Part shown: positions 55,657 to 64,000 of the stretch, piece by piece
How the letters are laid out: each line of letters opens with the position of its first letter
Position numbering within the stretch: position 1 is the first letter of the stretch
NCBI RefSeq assembly: GCF_023639785.1
Contig: NZ_CP098325.1
Location: forward strand, 1,612,001-1,676,000
Length of the DNA stretch: 64,000 nucleotides
From: Leclercia adecarboxylata
GTDB lineage: Bacteria > Pseudomonadota > Gammaproteobacteria > Enterobacterales > Enterobacteriaceae
Direction: 5' to 3'
Notes under the pieces: model-generated
The model's database searches: none
Seen by the model: the letters and a program-made list of their open reading frames with translations, nothing else
Told to the model about the DNA's origin: nothing
Translations under genes and position numbers: made by a program

Positions 55657-58600
55657 TTAACCGATGGTCATCAGGCTGGCGTTACCCCCTGCGGCGGCGG
55701 TGTTGACGCTGAGCGAACGCTCCACGTACAGGCGCTCCAGCTGCAGGTTGGTTTCACCCCGGGCGAAGCCCTGCACCGAGACAATCGCCCCGCTGCGGGC
55801 CGCGACCTGCTCGCACAGCTCGCGCAGCTGGTCAGAGTCGCCGTGATAGATCACCGCGTCAAACGGCTGGCTGGTCAGTACATCGGCTTTGGCAAAGCGA
55901 ATGCGCGCGCTCACCGCCTTCGGCAGCTGTTTTGCCAGGTCGCGGTGCAGGCCATCGTCCGGCCACAGCACTTCGCACCCGGTTGCCAGCGCGGCCGCCA
56001 GCTGGATCAGCGCATCCTGCTCGTTATCCGCCACGCACAGTACGCGCTCGCGCGGCATCAGCGTCCAGGTGTTGCGCTCGCCCGTTGGGCCCGGCAGCAC
56101 GCGCTGGGTACCGGCCTGCGCCAGCTCGCCATACTCCTGGCACAGCTCACGCAGTTCAGGGCGTTTTTCTGCCCAGGTTTTCAACGCTTCCAGCGGCTGG
56201 GTCAGCACCGTTTTCACCTGGGTGTCGACCGCGTATTGCGCATCCTGACGCGCCAGCGTCACGCCCAGCGCCTTCGCCGGACGGTTAGCCAGCAGGCGAT
56301 AGAGGTACATTGGCCCCCCGGCTTTCGGACCGGTGCCCGACAGCCCTTCGCCGCCGAACGGCTGCACGCCCACCACGGCACCCACCATATTACGGTTCAC
56401 GTACAGGTTGCCGACGTTGGCGCTGCCGGTCACCTGGGCGATGGTCTCGTCGATACGGGTGTGCACCCCCAGGGTCAGACCGTAGCCGGAGGCGTTGATC
56501 TGCTCGATAAGCTGGTCAAGATTGTTACGGTTGTAGCGCACCACGTGCAGGACCGGACCAAACACTTCCTTTTTCAGCTCGTCGAAGCTCGCCAGCTCAA
56601 TCAGGGTTGGCGCCACGAAGGTGCCGCTGGTCCACTCACGGGCATCTTCGCTGTTCTCACGCACCGCCTGGTATACCGGACGGCCTTTGGCGCGCATCGC
56701 CTGGATGTGGTTTTCGATGTTGGCTTTCGCTTCTGCATCGATCACCGGGCCGATGTCGGTGGTCAGACGGCCAGGGTTGCCCATCCGGCATTCCGCCATC
56801 GCACCGCGCAGCATTTTCAGGGTGTGGTCGGCGACTTCATCCTGCACGCAGAGCACGCGCAGGGCAGAGCAGCGCTGTCCGGCGCTGTCGAAGGCCGAGG
56901 CGACCACGTCCACCACCACCTGTTCGGTCAGGGCGGAGGAGTCGACGATCATGGCGTTCATCCCGCCGGTCTCGGCGATCAGCGGCGTTGGACGGCCCTG
57001 CGCATCCAGACGGGTGGCGATGTTGCGTTGCAGCAGGGAGGCCACTTCGGTGGAGCCAGTGAACATCACGCCACGCACGCGGTTGTCGGCGGTGAGCTTC
57101 GCGCCAACGGTCTCGCCACGGCCCGGCAGCAGCTGCACCACGCCCGCCGGAACGCCCGCTTCCAGCAGGATATTGATCCCCTGGGCAGCAATCAGCGGCG
57201 TCTGCTCGGCCGGTTTGGCCAGCACGCTGTTACCGGCGGCAAGCGCGGCAGCAATCTGGCCGGTGAAGATGGCCAGCGGGAAGTTCCACGGGCTGATACA
57301 GACCACCGGACCCAGCGGGCGATGGGTTTCGTTGTCGAAATCGTCACGGACCTGGCCGGCATAGTAGTGCAGGAAGTCCACCGCCTCGCGCACTTCGGCG
57401 ATGGCGTTGCTGAAGGTTTTACCCGCCTCGCGCACCAGAATGCCAATCAGCTGCTGCATCTGATCTTCCATCAGCACCGCGGCGCGTTCCAGAATGGCCG
57501 CGCGCTCCTGCGGTGGCGTGGCGAACCAGATCGGGGCGTTGTTCACCGCGCTGTCGAGGGCCAGGTCCACTTCCTGCTCGGTGGCTTCACGGACAAAACC
57601 AACGATGTCTTTTGGCTCGGCCGGGTTGACCACCGGCTGCATTTCACCTGCGCTGACCGGCTGCTCCAGAATCGGTTTCGCCTGCCATTTCTGCAGGGCG
57701 CTGTTGAGCAGCGACGAGGAGAGGGACGCCAGACGGTGTTCGTTCGCCAGATCGAGGCCTGCAGAGTTGATACGGCCGTTGCCGTACAGCTCGCGCGGCA
57801 GGGCAATCTTCGGATGCGGCAGACCGACCTGACCTTCCTGAACGGCCATCTTTTCCACCGCCTGCACCGGGTCTGCTACCAGCTCGTCCAGCGGCAGGGT
57901 GGCATCGGCGATGCGATTAACGAAGGAGGTGTTGGCGCCGTTTTCCAGCAGTCGACGCACCAGGTACGCCAGCAGCGTTTCGTGGGTGCCGACCGGGGCG
58001 TAAATACGGCACGGACGGTTCAGTTTGCCGTCCGCCACTTTGCCGGTGACCTGCTCGTACAGCGGTTCACCCATGCCGTGCAGGCACTGGAACTCGTACT
58101 GGCCCGGATAGTAGTTCTGCCCGGCCAGCTGGTAGATGGCCGCCAGGGTGTGGGCGTTGTGGGTGGCAAACTGCGGGTAGATCAGGTTCGGCACGCCGAG
58201 CAGCTTTTTGGCGCAGGCGAGGTAGGAGACGTCGGTGTAGACCTTGCGGGTGTAGACCGGATAGCCTTCCAGGCCGTCCATTTGGGCGCGTTTGATCTCG
58301 CTGTCCCAGTAGGCGCCCTTCACCAGACGGATCATCAGGCGGCGGCGGCTGCGGGTGGCGAGGTCAATCAGGTAATCAATCACGAACGGACAGCGCTTCT
58401 GGTAGGCCTGGATAACGAAGCCAATCCCGTTCCAGCCCGCCAGCTCTGGCTCGAAGCAGAGTTTTTCCAGCAGATCGAGGGAGATCTCCAGGCGGTCGGC
58501 CTCTTCGGCGTCGATGTTGATCCCGATGTCATACTGGCGCGCCAGCAGGGTCAGGGACTTCAGGCGCGGATAGAGCTCTTCCATCACGCGATCGTACTGG

Positions 58601-59619
58601 GCGCGGCTGTAGCGCGGGTGCAGGGCGGAGAGCTTGATGGAGATCCCCGGGCCTTCATAAATACCGCGACCGTTGGAGGCTTTACCGATGGCGTGGATCG
58701 CCTGCTGGTAGGAGACCAGGTAAGCCTGCGCGTCGGCGGCGGTCAGCGCCGCTTCGCCCAGCATGTCATAGGAGTAACGGAAGCCTTTGTCTTCCAGCTT
58801 GCGGGCGTTGGCCAGCGCTTCGGCGATGGTTTCCCCGGTCACGAACTGCTCGCCCATCAGGCGCATCGCCATGTCCACGCCTTTGCGGATCAGCGGCTCG
58901 CCGCTCTTGCCGATAATGCGGTTCAGGGAGCGGGAGAGGTTGGCTTCGTTATGGGTGGAGACCAACTTGCCGGTAAACAGCAGGCCCCAGGTGGCGGCGT
59001 TAACAAACAGCGACGGGCTGCGGCCAATGTGGGAGTGCCAGTTGCCGTTGCTGATCTTGTCGCGGATCAGGGCGTCGCGGGTGGCTTTATCCGGGATACG
59101 CAGCAGCGCCTCCGCCAGGCACATCAGGGCCACGCCCTCCTGAGAGGAGAGGGAGAACTCCTGCAGCAGGCTCTGCACCATCCCGGCGCGGCCTGAGGCG
59201 GTTTTCTGGTTACGCAGTTTTTCAGCAAGCTGATACGCCAGGCTGTGGGCCTGAGAGGCAACCGGCTCCGGCAGACGGGCCTGCTCCAGCAGCATCGGCA
59301 CGGCATCGGTCTCTGCACGACGGTAAGCGGCGGTAATGGCCGCGCGGCTCACGGACTGCGGCAAAATCTGCTCGGCAAATTCGAGGAACGGCTGGTGGAT
59401 CTCTTCGCTCGCCTCGGCGCTGTCGTCGCTCTCGTTGGCGGCACCGGCCAGCAGGGCAGGCAGTTCTGGCAGGGCGTCGTCGCTCTCCAGTTTTTCCAGA
59501 TAGTTGAAGATTGCCTGCTTAATTAACCAGTGTGGCGTGCGGTCAATTCGGGTTGCGGCCGATTTAATCCGTTCGCGGGTCGCGTCATCCAGCTTAACCC
59601 CCATAGTGGTCATGCCCAT
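55657..59619 (-). CDS. putA: Trifunctional proline utilisation protein PutA
   Basis: The 1320-residue protein converts proline to glutamate: proline dehydrogenase barrel (about 260-610; RLVKGAYWDSEIKRAQ and YPQFATHNAHT), P5C dehydrogenase (about 650-1120; SPWNFPLAIFTGQIAAAL, ETGGMNAMIVD, SAGQRCSALRVLC with catalytic Cys), and a C-terminal domain. The first about 50 residues are the ribbon-helix-helix DNA-binding domain (TTMGVKLDDATRERIKSAA) that represses put transcription without proline. The length equals E. coli PutA. Confidence 0.97.
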   Translation of the reverse strand: MGMTTMGVKLDDATRERIKSAATRIDRTPHWLIKQAIFNYLEKLESDDALPELPALLAGAANESDDSAEASEEIHQPFLEFAEQILPQSVSRAAITAAYRRAETDAVPMLLEQARLPEPVASQAHSLAYQLAEKLRNQKTASGRAGMVQSLLQEFSLSSQEGVALMCLAEALLRIPDKATRDALIRDKISNGNWHSHIGRSPSLFVNAATWGLLFTGKLVSTHNEANLSRSLNRIIGKSGEPLIRKGVDMAMRLMGEQFVTGETIAEALANARKLEDKGFRYSYDMLGEAALTAADAQAYLVSYQQAIHAIGKASNGRGIYEGPGISIKLSALHPRYSRAQYDRVMEELYPRLKSLTLLARQYDIGINIDAEEADRLEISLDLLEKLCFEPELAGWNGIGFVIQAYQKRCPFVIDYLIDLATRSRRRLMIRLVKGAYWDSEIKRAQMDGLEGYPVYTRKVYTDVSYLACAKKLLGVPNLIYPQFATHNAHTLAAIYQLAGQNYYPGQYEFQCLHGMGEPLYEQVTGKVADGKLNRPCRIYAPVGTHETLLAYLVRRLLENGANTSFVNRIADATLPLDELVADPVQAVEKMAVQEGQVGLPHPKIALPRELYGNGRINSAGLDLANEHRLASLSSSLLNSALQKWQAKPILEQPVSAGEMQPVVNPAEPKDIVGFVREATEQEVDLALDSAVNNAPIWFATPPQERAAILERAAVLMEDQMQQLIGILVREAGKTFSNAIAEVREAVDFLHYYAGQVRDDFDNETHRPLGPVVCISPWNFPLAIFTGQIAAALAAGNSVLAKPAEQTPLIAAQGINILLEAGVPAGVVQLLPGRGETVGAKLTADNRVRGVMFTGSTEVASLLQRNIATRLDAQGRPTPLIAETGGMNAMIVDSSALTEQVVVDVVASAFDSAGQRCSALRVLCVQDEVADHTLKMLRGAMAECRMGNPGRLTTDIGPVIDAEAKANIENHIQAMRAKGRPVYQAVRENSEDAREWTSGTFVAPTLIELASFDELKKEVFGPVLHVVRYNRNNLDQLIEQINASGYGLTLGVHTRIDETIAQVTGSANVGNLYVNRNMVGAVVGVQPFGGEGLSGTGPKAGGPMYLYRLLANRPAKALGVTLARQDAQYAVDTQVKTVLTQPLEALKTWAEKRPELRELCQEYGELAQAGTQRVLPGPTGERNTWTLMPRERVLCVADNEQDALIQLAAALATGCEVLWPDDGLHRDLAKQLPKAVSARIRFAKADVLTSQPFDAVIYHGDSDQLRELCEQVAARSGAIVSVQGFARGETNLQLERLYVERSLSVNTAAAGGNASLMTIG

Positions 59620-59676
59620 GCCAAAAACTCCTGTGATTCAGTAGCGCTAGTGTAGTTAACGTGAAATATCCACTAT

Positions 59677-59694
59677 GTTGCAACTTTGTGCAAC
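59677..59694. promoter_or_regulatory. PutA operator cluster proximal to putA
   Basis: GTTGCA occurs at 59677-59682 (inside a GTTGCAAC palindrome) and on the minus strand at 59689-59694. GTTGCA is the known PutA recognition hexamer. It lies 60-75 bases upstream of the putA start. Confidence 0.75.
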
Positions 59695-59822
59695 CACGTT
59701 AAATGTGACCCGGTTTGCAAGCTGGAAAATGAATGGAATGTTACTGTGTGGTTAACCGTAAAATAAGTGTGGATTTTAAGGGTGAAGCCTGTTTTCATGC
59801 GGCGCTTAACACTTTTTAAAGG

Positions 59823-59853
59823 TGCAACCGCAAAAAACGTGAGCGAGTGCAAC
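59823..59853. promoter_or_regulatory. PutA operator cluster proximal to putP
   Basis: Two minus-strand GTTGCA sites (TGCAAC at 59823-59828 and 59848-59853) are spaced 25 bases apart, two and a half helical turns. Together with the putA-proximal sites they span the 420-base control region 59620-60039, which holds no gene, as in E. coli. Confidence 0.75.
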
Positions 59854-60039
59854 CTCCAGGAATCTGGTGTAAAACCGGGGATGAAATTGATGTAAATGCA
59901 GTGTTAAATCGTTTGTGTCATGGAGGCGCATACGGCAGGATACGCGCGGCCAACAGAAACACACATCATCACCCCCTCGTTCCGGGGGTGTAATAAAGAC
60001 GGTCAGAAAGGCCGTCAAACATCTTTGCGGAGTATTTAA

Positions 60040-61548
60040 ATGGCAATTAGCACACCGATGCTGGTGACATTTCTTATCTATATTTTTGGCATGATCCTGA
60101 TAGGGTTCCTTGCATGGCGTTCTACCAAGAACTTTGACGACTACATTCTCGGCGGGCGTAGCCTTGGGCCGTTCGTAACCGCGCTCTCTGCGGGGGCATC
60201 GGATATGAGCGGCTGGCTGCTGATGGGGCTGCCGGGCGCCATCTTTATCTCCGGTATTTCAGAAAGCTGGATTGCCATCGGCCTGACGCTGGGAGCATGG
60301 GTTAACTGGAAGCTGGTGGCCGGGCGTCTGCGCGTTCACACCGAAGCCAACAATAACGCCCTGACCCTGCCGGACTACTTCACCGGCCGTTTCGAAGATA
60401 AGAGCCGCATACTGCGTATTATCTCGGCGGCGGTTATTCTGCTCTTCTTCACCATCTACTGTGCCTCCGGCATCGTTGCAGGGGCGCGTCTGTTCGAAAG
60501 CACCTTCGGCATGAGCTATGAAACCGCACTGTGGGCGGGCGCGGCAGCGACCATCCTCTACACCTTCGTGGGCGGATTCCTGGCGGTAAGCTGGACCGAT
60601 ACTGTGCAGGCCAGCCTGATGATTTTTGCCCTGATCCTGACCCCGGTCATTGTGATCCTCTCCGTGGGCGGCCTGGGTGATTCGCTGGCGGTTATCCAGC
60701 AGAAGAGCATCGAAAACGTCGATATGCTGAAAGGGCTGAACTTTGTTGCCATCGTGTCGCTGATGGGCTGGGGGCTGGGTTACTTCGGTCAGCCGCACAT
60801 CCTGGCGCGCTTTATGGCGGCAGACTCTCACCACACCATCGTTCATGCCCGCCGTATCAGTATGGCGTGGATGATCCTCTGCCTGGGCGGCGCCTGTGCG
60901 GTAGGCTTCTTCGGTATCGCCTACTTCAATAACAATCCGTCGCTGGCGGGTGCGGTTAACCAGAACGCCGAGCGCGTGTTTATCGAGCTGGCGCAGGTGC
61001 TGTTTAACCCGTGGATCGCCGGTATTCTGCTCTCTGCCATCCTGGCGGCGGTAATGTCTACCCTGAGCTGCCAGCTGCTGGTCTGCTCCAGTGCTATCAC
61101 AGAAGATCTCTACAAAGCCTTCCTGCGTAAAAACGCCAGCCAGAAAGAGCTGGTCTGGGTTGGTCGCCTGATGGTGCTGGTGGTGGCGCTGGTGGCTATC
61201 GCCCTGGCATCAAACCCGGAAAACCGCGTGCTGGGCCTGGTGAGCTACGCCTGGGCAGGCTTTGGTGCCGCCTTTGGTCCGGTGGTGCTGTTCTCGGTGA
61301 TGTGGTCCCGCATGACCCGTAACGGTGCCCTGGCGGGGATGATTATCGGTGCGGTTACCGTAATCGTCTGGAAGCAGTTCGCCTGGCTGGGCCTGTACGA
61401 AATCATTCCGGGCTTTATCTTCGGCAGCATCGGGATTGTGGTCTTCAGCCTGCTGGGTAAAGCGCCATCTGCCACGATGCAAAAACGCTTTGCCGACGCC
61501 GATGCGCAGTACCACACCACAGCGCCGGTGAAGTTACAGGCTGAGTAA
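60040..61548 (+). CDS. putP: Sodium/proline symporter PutP
   Basis: The 502-residue protein belongs to the sodium:solute symporter family with thirteen membrane helices. The N-terminus MAISTPMLVTFLIYIFGM, the TM2-3 stretch DDYILGGRSLGPFVTALSAGASDMSGWLLMG with sodium/proline residues, and SGIVAGARLF are like E. coli PutP. It diverges from putA across the PutA operators. Confidence 0.97.
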   Translation: MAISTPMLVTFLIYIFGMILIGFLAWRSTKNFDDYILGGRSLGPFVTALSAGASDMSGWLLMGLPGAIFISGISESWIAIGLTLGAWVNWKLVAGRLRVHTEANNNALTLPDYFTGRFEDKSRILRIISAAVILLFFTIYCASGIVAGARLFESTFGMSYETALWAGAAATILYTFVGGFLAVSWTDTVQASLMIFALILTPVIVILSVGGLGDSLAVIQQKSIENVDMLKGLNFVAIVSLMGWGLGYFGQPHILARFMAADSHHTIVHARRISMAWMILCLGGACAVGFFGIAYFNNNPSLAGAVNQNAERVFIELAQVLFNPWIAGILLSAILAAVMSTLSCQLLVCSSAITEDLYKAFLRKNASQKELVWVGRLMVLVVALVAIALASNPENRVLGLVSYAWAGFGAAFGPVVLFSVMWSRMTRNGALAGMIIGAVTVIVWKQFAWLGLYEIIPGFIFGSIGIVVFSLLGKAPSATMQKRFADADAQYHTTAPVKLQAE

Positions 61549-61565
61549 GTGACTGACACGCTATA

Positions 61566-61590
61566 AGCCGGGCTCGCCCGGCTTTTTTTA
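61566..61590 (+). terminator. Terminator of putP
   Basis: AGCCGGG / CCCGGCT stem with a CTCG loop and seven T. Confidence 0.93.
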
Positions 61591-61651
61591 TTGCTAATTT
61601 CCGTGATTTACGCTGATATCGCTGGGCAAATTACAATGAGGATAGCGAAGT

Positions 61652-62071
61652 ATGACAATCAAAACAGGGCTGATGGCAGGCGCAATGCTACTGCTGGCAG
61701 GCTGCAACGCCCCCACCCACACCACTGCGGATAACCTCTGCCAGGCCGATAACCAGATGCAGCAGACCACGCTCTATTTCGGCCTGAACCGTCCGGCAGG
61801 GGAGGCGATTACCGGCCAGGAGTGGCAGCAGTTTGTCGATCAGGACGTCACCCCGCGTTTTCGCGATGGCTTGACGGTGTTTGATGCCCGCGGGCAGTGG
61901 CTGGGTAACGACGGGAAAGTAGCCCGCGAGTCGAGCAAGGCGCTGATGCTGATCCACGGTAAAGATGCCCGCAGCGAGAGCAATATCGAGGCGTTGCGTG
62001 GGATCTATAAACAGCGTTTCGCCCAGGAGTCGGTGATGCGCGTTGACCAGCCGGTGTGCGTGCAGTTTTAA
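61652..62071 (+). CDS. DUF3574 lipoprotein
   Basis: The 139-residue protein has a lipoprotein signal with lipobox LLAGC (Cys near residue 18), and a DUF3574 domain: TTLYFGLNRPAGEAITGQEWQQFVDQ, then TPRFRDGLTVFDARGQW. Residue +2 after Cys is Asn, so outer-membrane sorting is expected. Function unknown. It is a single gene between the putP terminator and a REP. Confidence 0.85.
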   Translation: MTIKTGLMAGAMLLLAGCNAPTHTTADNLCQADNQMQQTTLYFGLNRPAGEAITGQEWQQFVDQDVTPRFRDGLTVFDARGQWLGNDGKVARESSKALMLIHGKDARSESNIEALRGIYKQRFAQESVMRVDQPVCVQF

Positions 62072-62081
62072 CCGTTTGTTC

Positions 62082-62155
62082 TGCCGGGTGGCGCTAACGC
62101 TTACCCGGCCTACGAAACACGTAGGCCCGTGCAAGCGCTAGCGCCGCCGGGCAAC
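62082..62155. repeat. REP-type repeat pair after the DUF3574 gene
   Basis: GCCGGGTGGCGC..GCTTACCCGGC and an opposite, more degenerate GCGCTAGCGCCGCCGGGC element form a BIME between convergent genes. Confidence 0.83.
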
Positions 62156-62157
62156 AA

Positions 62158-63342
62158 CTACAACACTAATCCCGCAAAGCTCGCCGATAACAGACTCACC
62201 AGCGTTGCGCCATACACCAGACGCAAACCGAAGCGTGACACGACGTTACCCTGCTGCTCGTTCAGCCCCTTGATTGCCCCGGCCACAATGCCAATAGAGG
62301 CAAAGTTGGCGAAGGAGACGAGGAATACCGACAGAATACCCAGCCCGCGCGGCGTCATCTGGGCGGCAATTTTTTGCAGCTCAATCATCGCCACAAACTC
62401 GTTTGCCACCAGCTTGGTGGCCATAATACCGCCCGCGTGCAGGGCGTCGCTCAGCGGGATGCCTACCAGCCAGGCCAGCGGATAGAAAACATAGCCCAGG
62501 ATCTGCTGGAAGCTCAGGCCAAACAGGCTGGAGAAGAGGGCATTGACCGCGCTTATCAGGGCGATAAAGCCAATCAGCATCGCCAGAATAATCATCGCCA
62601 CTTTGAACCCGGCCAGAATATATTCCCCCAGCATCTCAAAGAAGCTCTGGGACTCATGCATCTTCTCCAGCTTAATTTCCGGCTCCGCTTCCGGGCGAGT
62701 CGGGTTAATCACCGTCAGGATGATAAAGGTGCTGAACATATTCAGGATCAGCGCCGCCACCACATATTTTGCCTCGAGCATCGTCATATAAGCGCCAACG
62801 ATAGACAGCGACACGGTGGACATTGCGGTGGCCGCCATGGTGAACAGACGACGGGACGAAAGATCCCCCAGAACCCCTTTGTAAGCAATGAAGTTTTCAG
62901 ACTGACCGAGCGTCAGGGAGCTGATGGCGTTGAAGGATTCCAGTTTGCCCATGCCGTTCACTTTCGACAGCAGGGTGCCAACTACGCGAATAATCACCGG
63001 CAGAATACGCCAGTGCTGCAGAATACCGATCAGCGCGGAAATAAAGATAATCGGGCACAGCACGCCGAGGAAAATAAACGCCAGCCCTTTATCGCCCATC
63101 CCGCCAAATACAAAGTTGGTCCCTTCAGCGGCATATTTCAGTAGCGACTCGAAGAAGCCTGAAACGTACTGAATAACAAACAGGCCGCTTTCGGCGTGGA
63201 GGAAAAAGAACGCCAGCGCAATCTCAATCACAATAAGTTGAATGACGTAGCGAATGCGGACGTTGCGGCGGTCGAAGCTGACCAGCCAGGCCAGCGCAAG
63301 GATGACCACCAGCGCCAGCAGGAAGTGCAGGAATTGATACAT
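62158..63342 (-). CDS. NupC-type concentrative nucleoside transporter
   Basis: The 394-residue protein aligns closely with E. coli NupC ([92 protein letters not shown]). These include the nucleoside- and cation-binding G-Q-S-E-N segment. It imports nucleosides with H+ or Na+. Its position between put and efe is not that of E. coli nupC, so it is likely a second paralog; several enterobacteria carry more than one. Confidence 0.9.
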   Translation of the reverse strand: MYQFLHFLLALVVILALAWLVSFDRRNVRIRYVIQLIVIEIALAFFFLHAESGLFVIQYVSGFFESLLKYAAEGTNFVFGGMGDKGLAFIFLGVLCPIIFISALIGILQHWRILPVIIRVVGTLLSKVNGMGKLESFNAISSLTLGQSENFIAYKGVLGDLSSRRLFTMAATAMSTVSLSIVGAYMTMLEAKYVVAALILNMFSTFIILTVINPTRPEAEPEIKLEKMHESQSFFEMLGEYILAGFKVAMIILAMLIGFIALISAVNALFSSLFGLSFQQILGYVFYPLAWLVGIPLSDALHAGGIMATKLVANEFVAMIELQKIAAQMTPRGLGILSVFLVSFANFASIGIVAGAIKGLNEQQGNVVSRFGLRLVYGATLVSLLSASFAGLVL

Positions 63343-63517
63343 AGTTGATTTTCAGCAGATTAATGAGGCGCACATTTAGCCACAGCCTGTCGTAACCGTA
63401 AATGAACTTTTACGTCTTAACTTATAAACTTTTTAGTCACTTATGTGATTATTTTCCCGTTATGGTTTTACATCCTGTCATCAAAATGCAGCATATTTCG
63501 CTTGTATTTCTTATTGC

Positions 63518-63536
63518 CGTAATGATAATCACTATC
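63518..63536 (+). promoter_or_regulatory. Fur box upstream of efeU
   Basis: The 19-base site TAATGATAATCAC.. matches the Fur consensus (GATAATGATAATCATTATC) at 16 of 19 positions. It lies 57 bases upstream of the efeU start, so iron should repress efeUOB. Confidence 0.8.
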
Positions 63537-63592
63537 ACAAGAATTTACCTTTCTTTGCATCAGTTGACGGCGAAAAACATTCAGGGTGTCGC

Positions 63593-64000
63593 ATGTTCGT
63601 TCCATTTCTCATTATGTTACGCGAAGGGCTCGAAGCGGCCTTAATTGTCAGCCTCATTGCCAGCTATCTGAAACGTACCCAGCGGGGCCGCTGGATCGGG
63701 GTAATGTGGATTGGCGTCTTCCTTGCCGCCGCGCTGTGCCTGGGGCTGGGCATTGCCATCAACGAAACCACCGGCGAATTCCCGCAAAAAGAGCAGGAGC
63801 TGTTCGAAGGGATCGTGGCGGTGATTGCGGTGGTGATCCTCACCTGGATGGTGTTCTGGATGCGTAAGGTGTCCCGTAACGTGAAGGTTCAGCTTGAACA
63901 GGCGGTGGACAGCGCCCTGGCGAAAGGCAACCACCACGGCTGGGCGCTGATTATGATGGTCTTTTTCGCCGTGGCGCGGGAAGGGCTGGAGTCGGTCTTC
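63593..64000 (+). CDS. efeU: Ferrous iron permease EfeU, N-terminal part
   Basis: The first 136 residues of an FTR1-family permease are present before the window ends. Both REGLE iron-binding motifs are seen (LREGLEAALIV at about residues 8-18 and AREGLESVF at the end), and the intervening helices are intact. Reading continues to the edge without a stop, so unlike E. coli K-12, where the gene is frameshifted, there is no sign of a break in this part. Confidence 0.93.
   Translation, partial: MFVPFLIMLREGLEAALIVSLIASYLKRTQRGRWIGVMWIGVFLAAALCLGLGIAINETTGEFPQKEQELFEGIVAVIAVVILTWMVFWMRKVSRNVKVQLEQAVDSALAKGNHHGWALIMMVFFAVAREGLESVF

Noticed and set aside
55843..59196. An open frame of 1117 codons on the plus strand opposite putA
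   Set aside because: It is the antisense shadow of putA. High GC at third codon positions removes stops from one antisense frame; putA itself is full-length and conserved, and the antisense product has no recognisable domain or membrane/signal pattern.

Overview
The window is chromosomal DNA of a member of the Enterobacteriaceae, most likely from the Enterobacter / Lelliottia / Leclercia group. The evidence is backbone gene order that matches Escherichia coli at both ends: csgI(yccT)-yccU-hspQ-rlmI-acyP-tusE-yccA-serT on the left, and agp-yccJ-wrbA-ymdF-rutGFEDCBA-rutR-putA-putP-...-efeU on the right. Proteins recalled from E. coli align over full length, and REP-type repeats are present. A chromosomal class C beta-lactamase and a type A chloramphenicol acetyltransferase point away from Escherichia. 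I cannot fix the genus from the sequence alone.

Left backbone (1-7470): csgI (cut by the window edge), yccU, hspQ, rlmI, then a PEBP-fold periplasmic protein and an AraC regulator that are absent from the E. coli order, then acyP, tusE, yccA, an OppA/MppA-type peptide-binding protein and the first tRNA-Ser(UGA).

Segment between two identical tRNA-Ser(UGA) genes (7337-19057): a BCCT osmolyte transporter, a DUF2254 membrane protein, a two-gene PQQ dehydrogenase (separate membrane part and catalytic part), and a xylo-oligosaccharide set (GH43 xylosidase, GPH-family symporter, divergent LamB/ScrY-type porin). Both tRNA copies have their own promoter and terminator. No integrase is visible.

Accessory region (19058-44930): a transposase-type helix-turn-helix fused to membrane helices, an old-yellow-enzyme reductase with a possible 17-residue leader ORF, a chaperone-usher fimbrial operon with a two-domain adhesin, ampC without ampR, a possible four-gene operon (SDR, mocA, DUF1272, M24-fold protein), a periplasmic molybdopterin-fold protein paired with a GGDEF-EAL protein, a stress-type membrane protein followed by a 24-residue membrane peptide, a PEP-mutase-like / Ada-like / AraC cluster, a stand-alone long-form leuA, a LysR regulator divergent from AhpD-like and tautomerase genes, catA and an HxlR regulator. 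The HxlR promoter carries an operator-like sequence that also occurs twice upstream of the SDR gene 13.7 kb away. This suggests one regulon.

Right backbone (44967-64000): agp, yccJ-wrbA, ymdF, a DMT exporter, the complete pyrimidine-degradation operon rutABCDEFG with divergent rutR, an LprI-family protein, the proline genes putA and putP diverging from an operator-rich region, a DUF3574 lipoprotein, a NupC-type nucleoside transporter, and the start of the ferrous iron permease efeU behind a good Fur box. Uracil breakdown, proline oxidation and nucleoside uptake form a nitrogen/carbon salvage cluster.

Most of the window is ordinary enterobacterial content. The points that most deserve a second look are the duplicated tRNA-Ser locus, the shared HxlR-type operator, the two very small ORFs with strong ribosome binding sites, the HTH-membrane fusion and the M24 protein without metal-binding aspartates.
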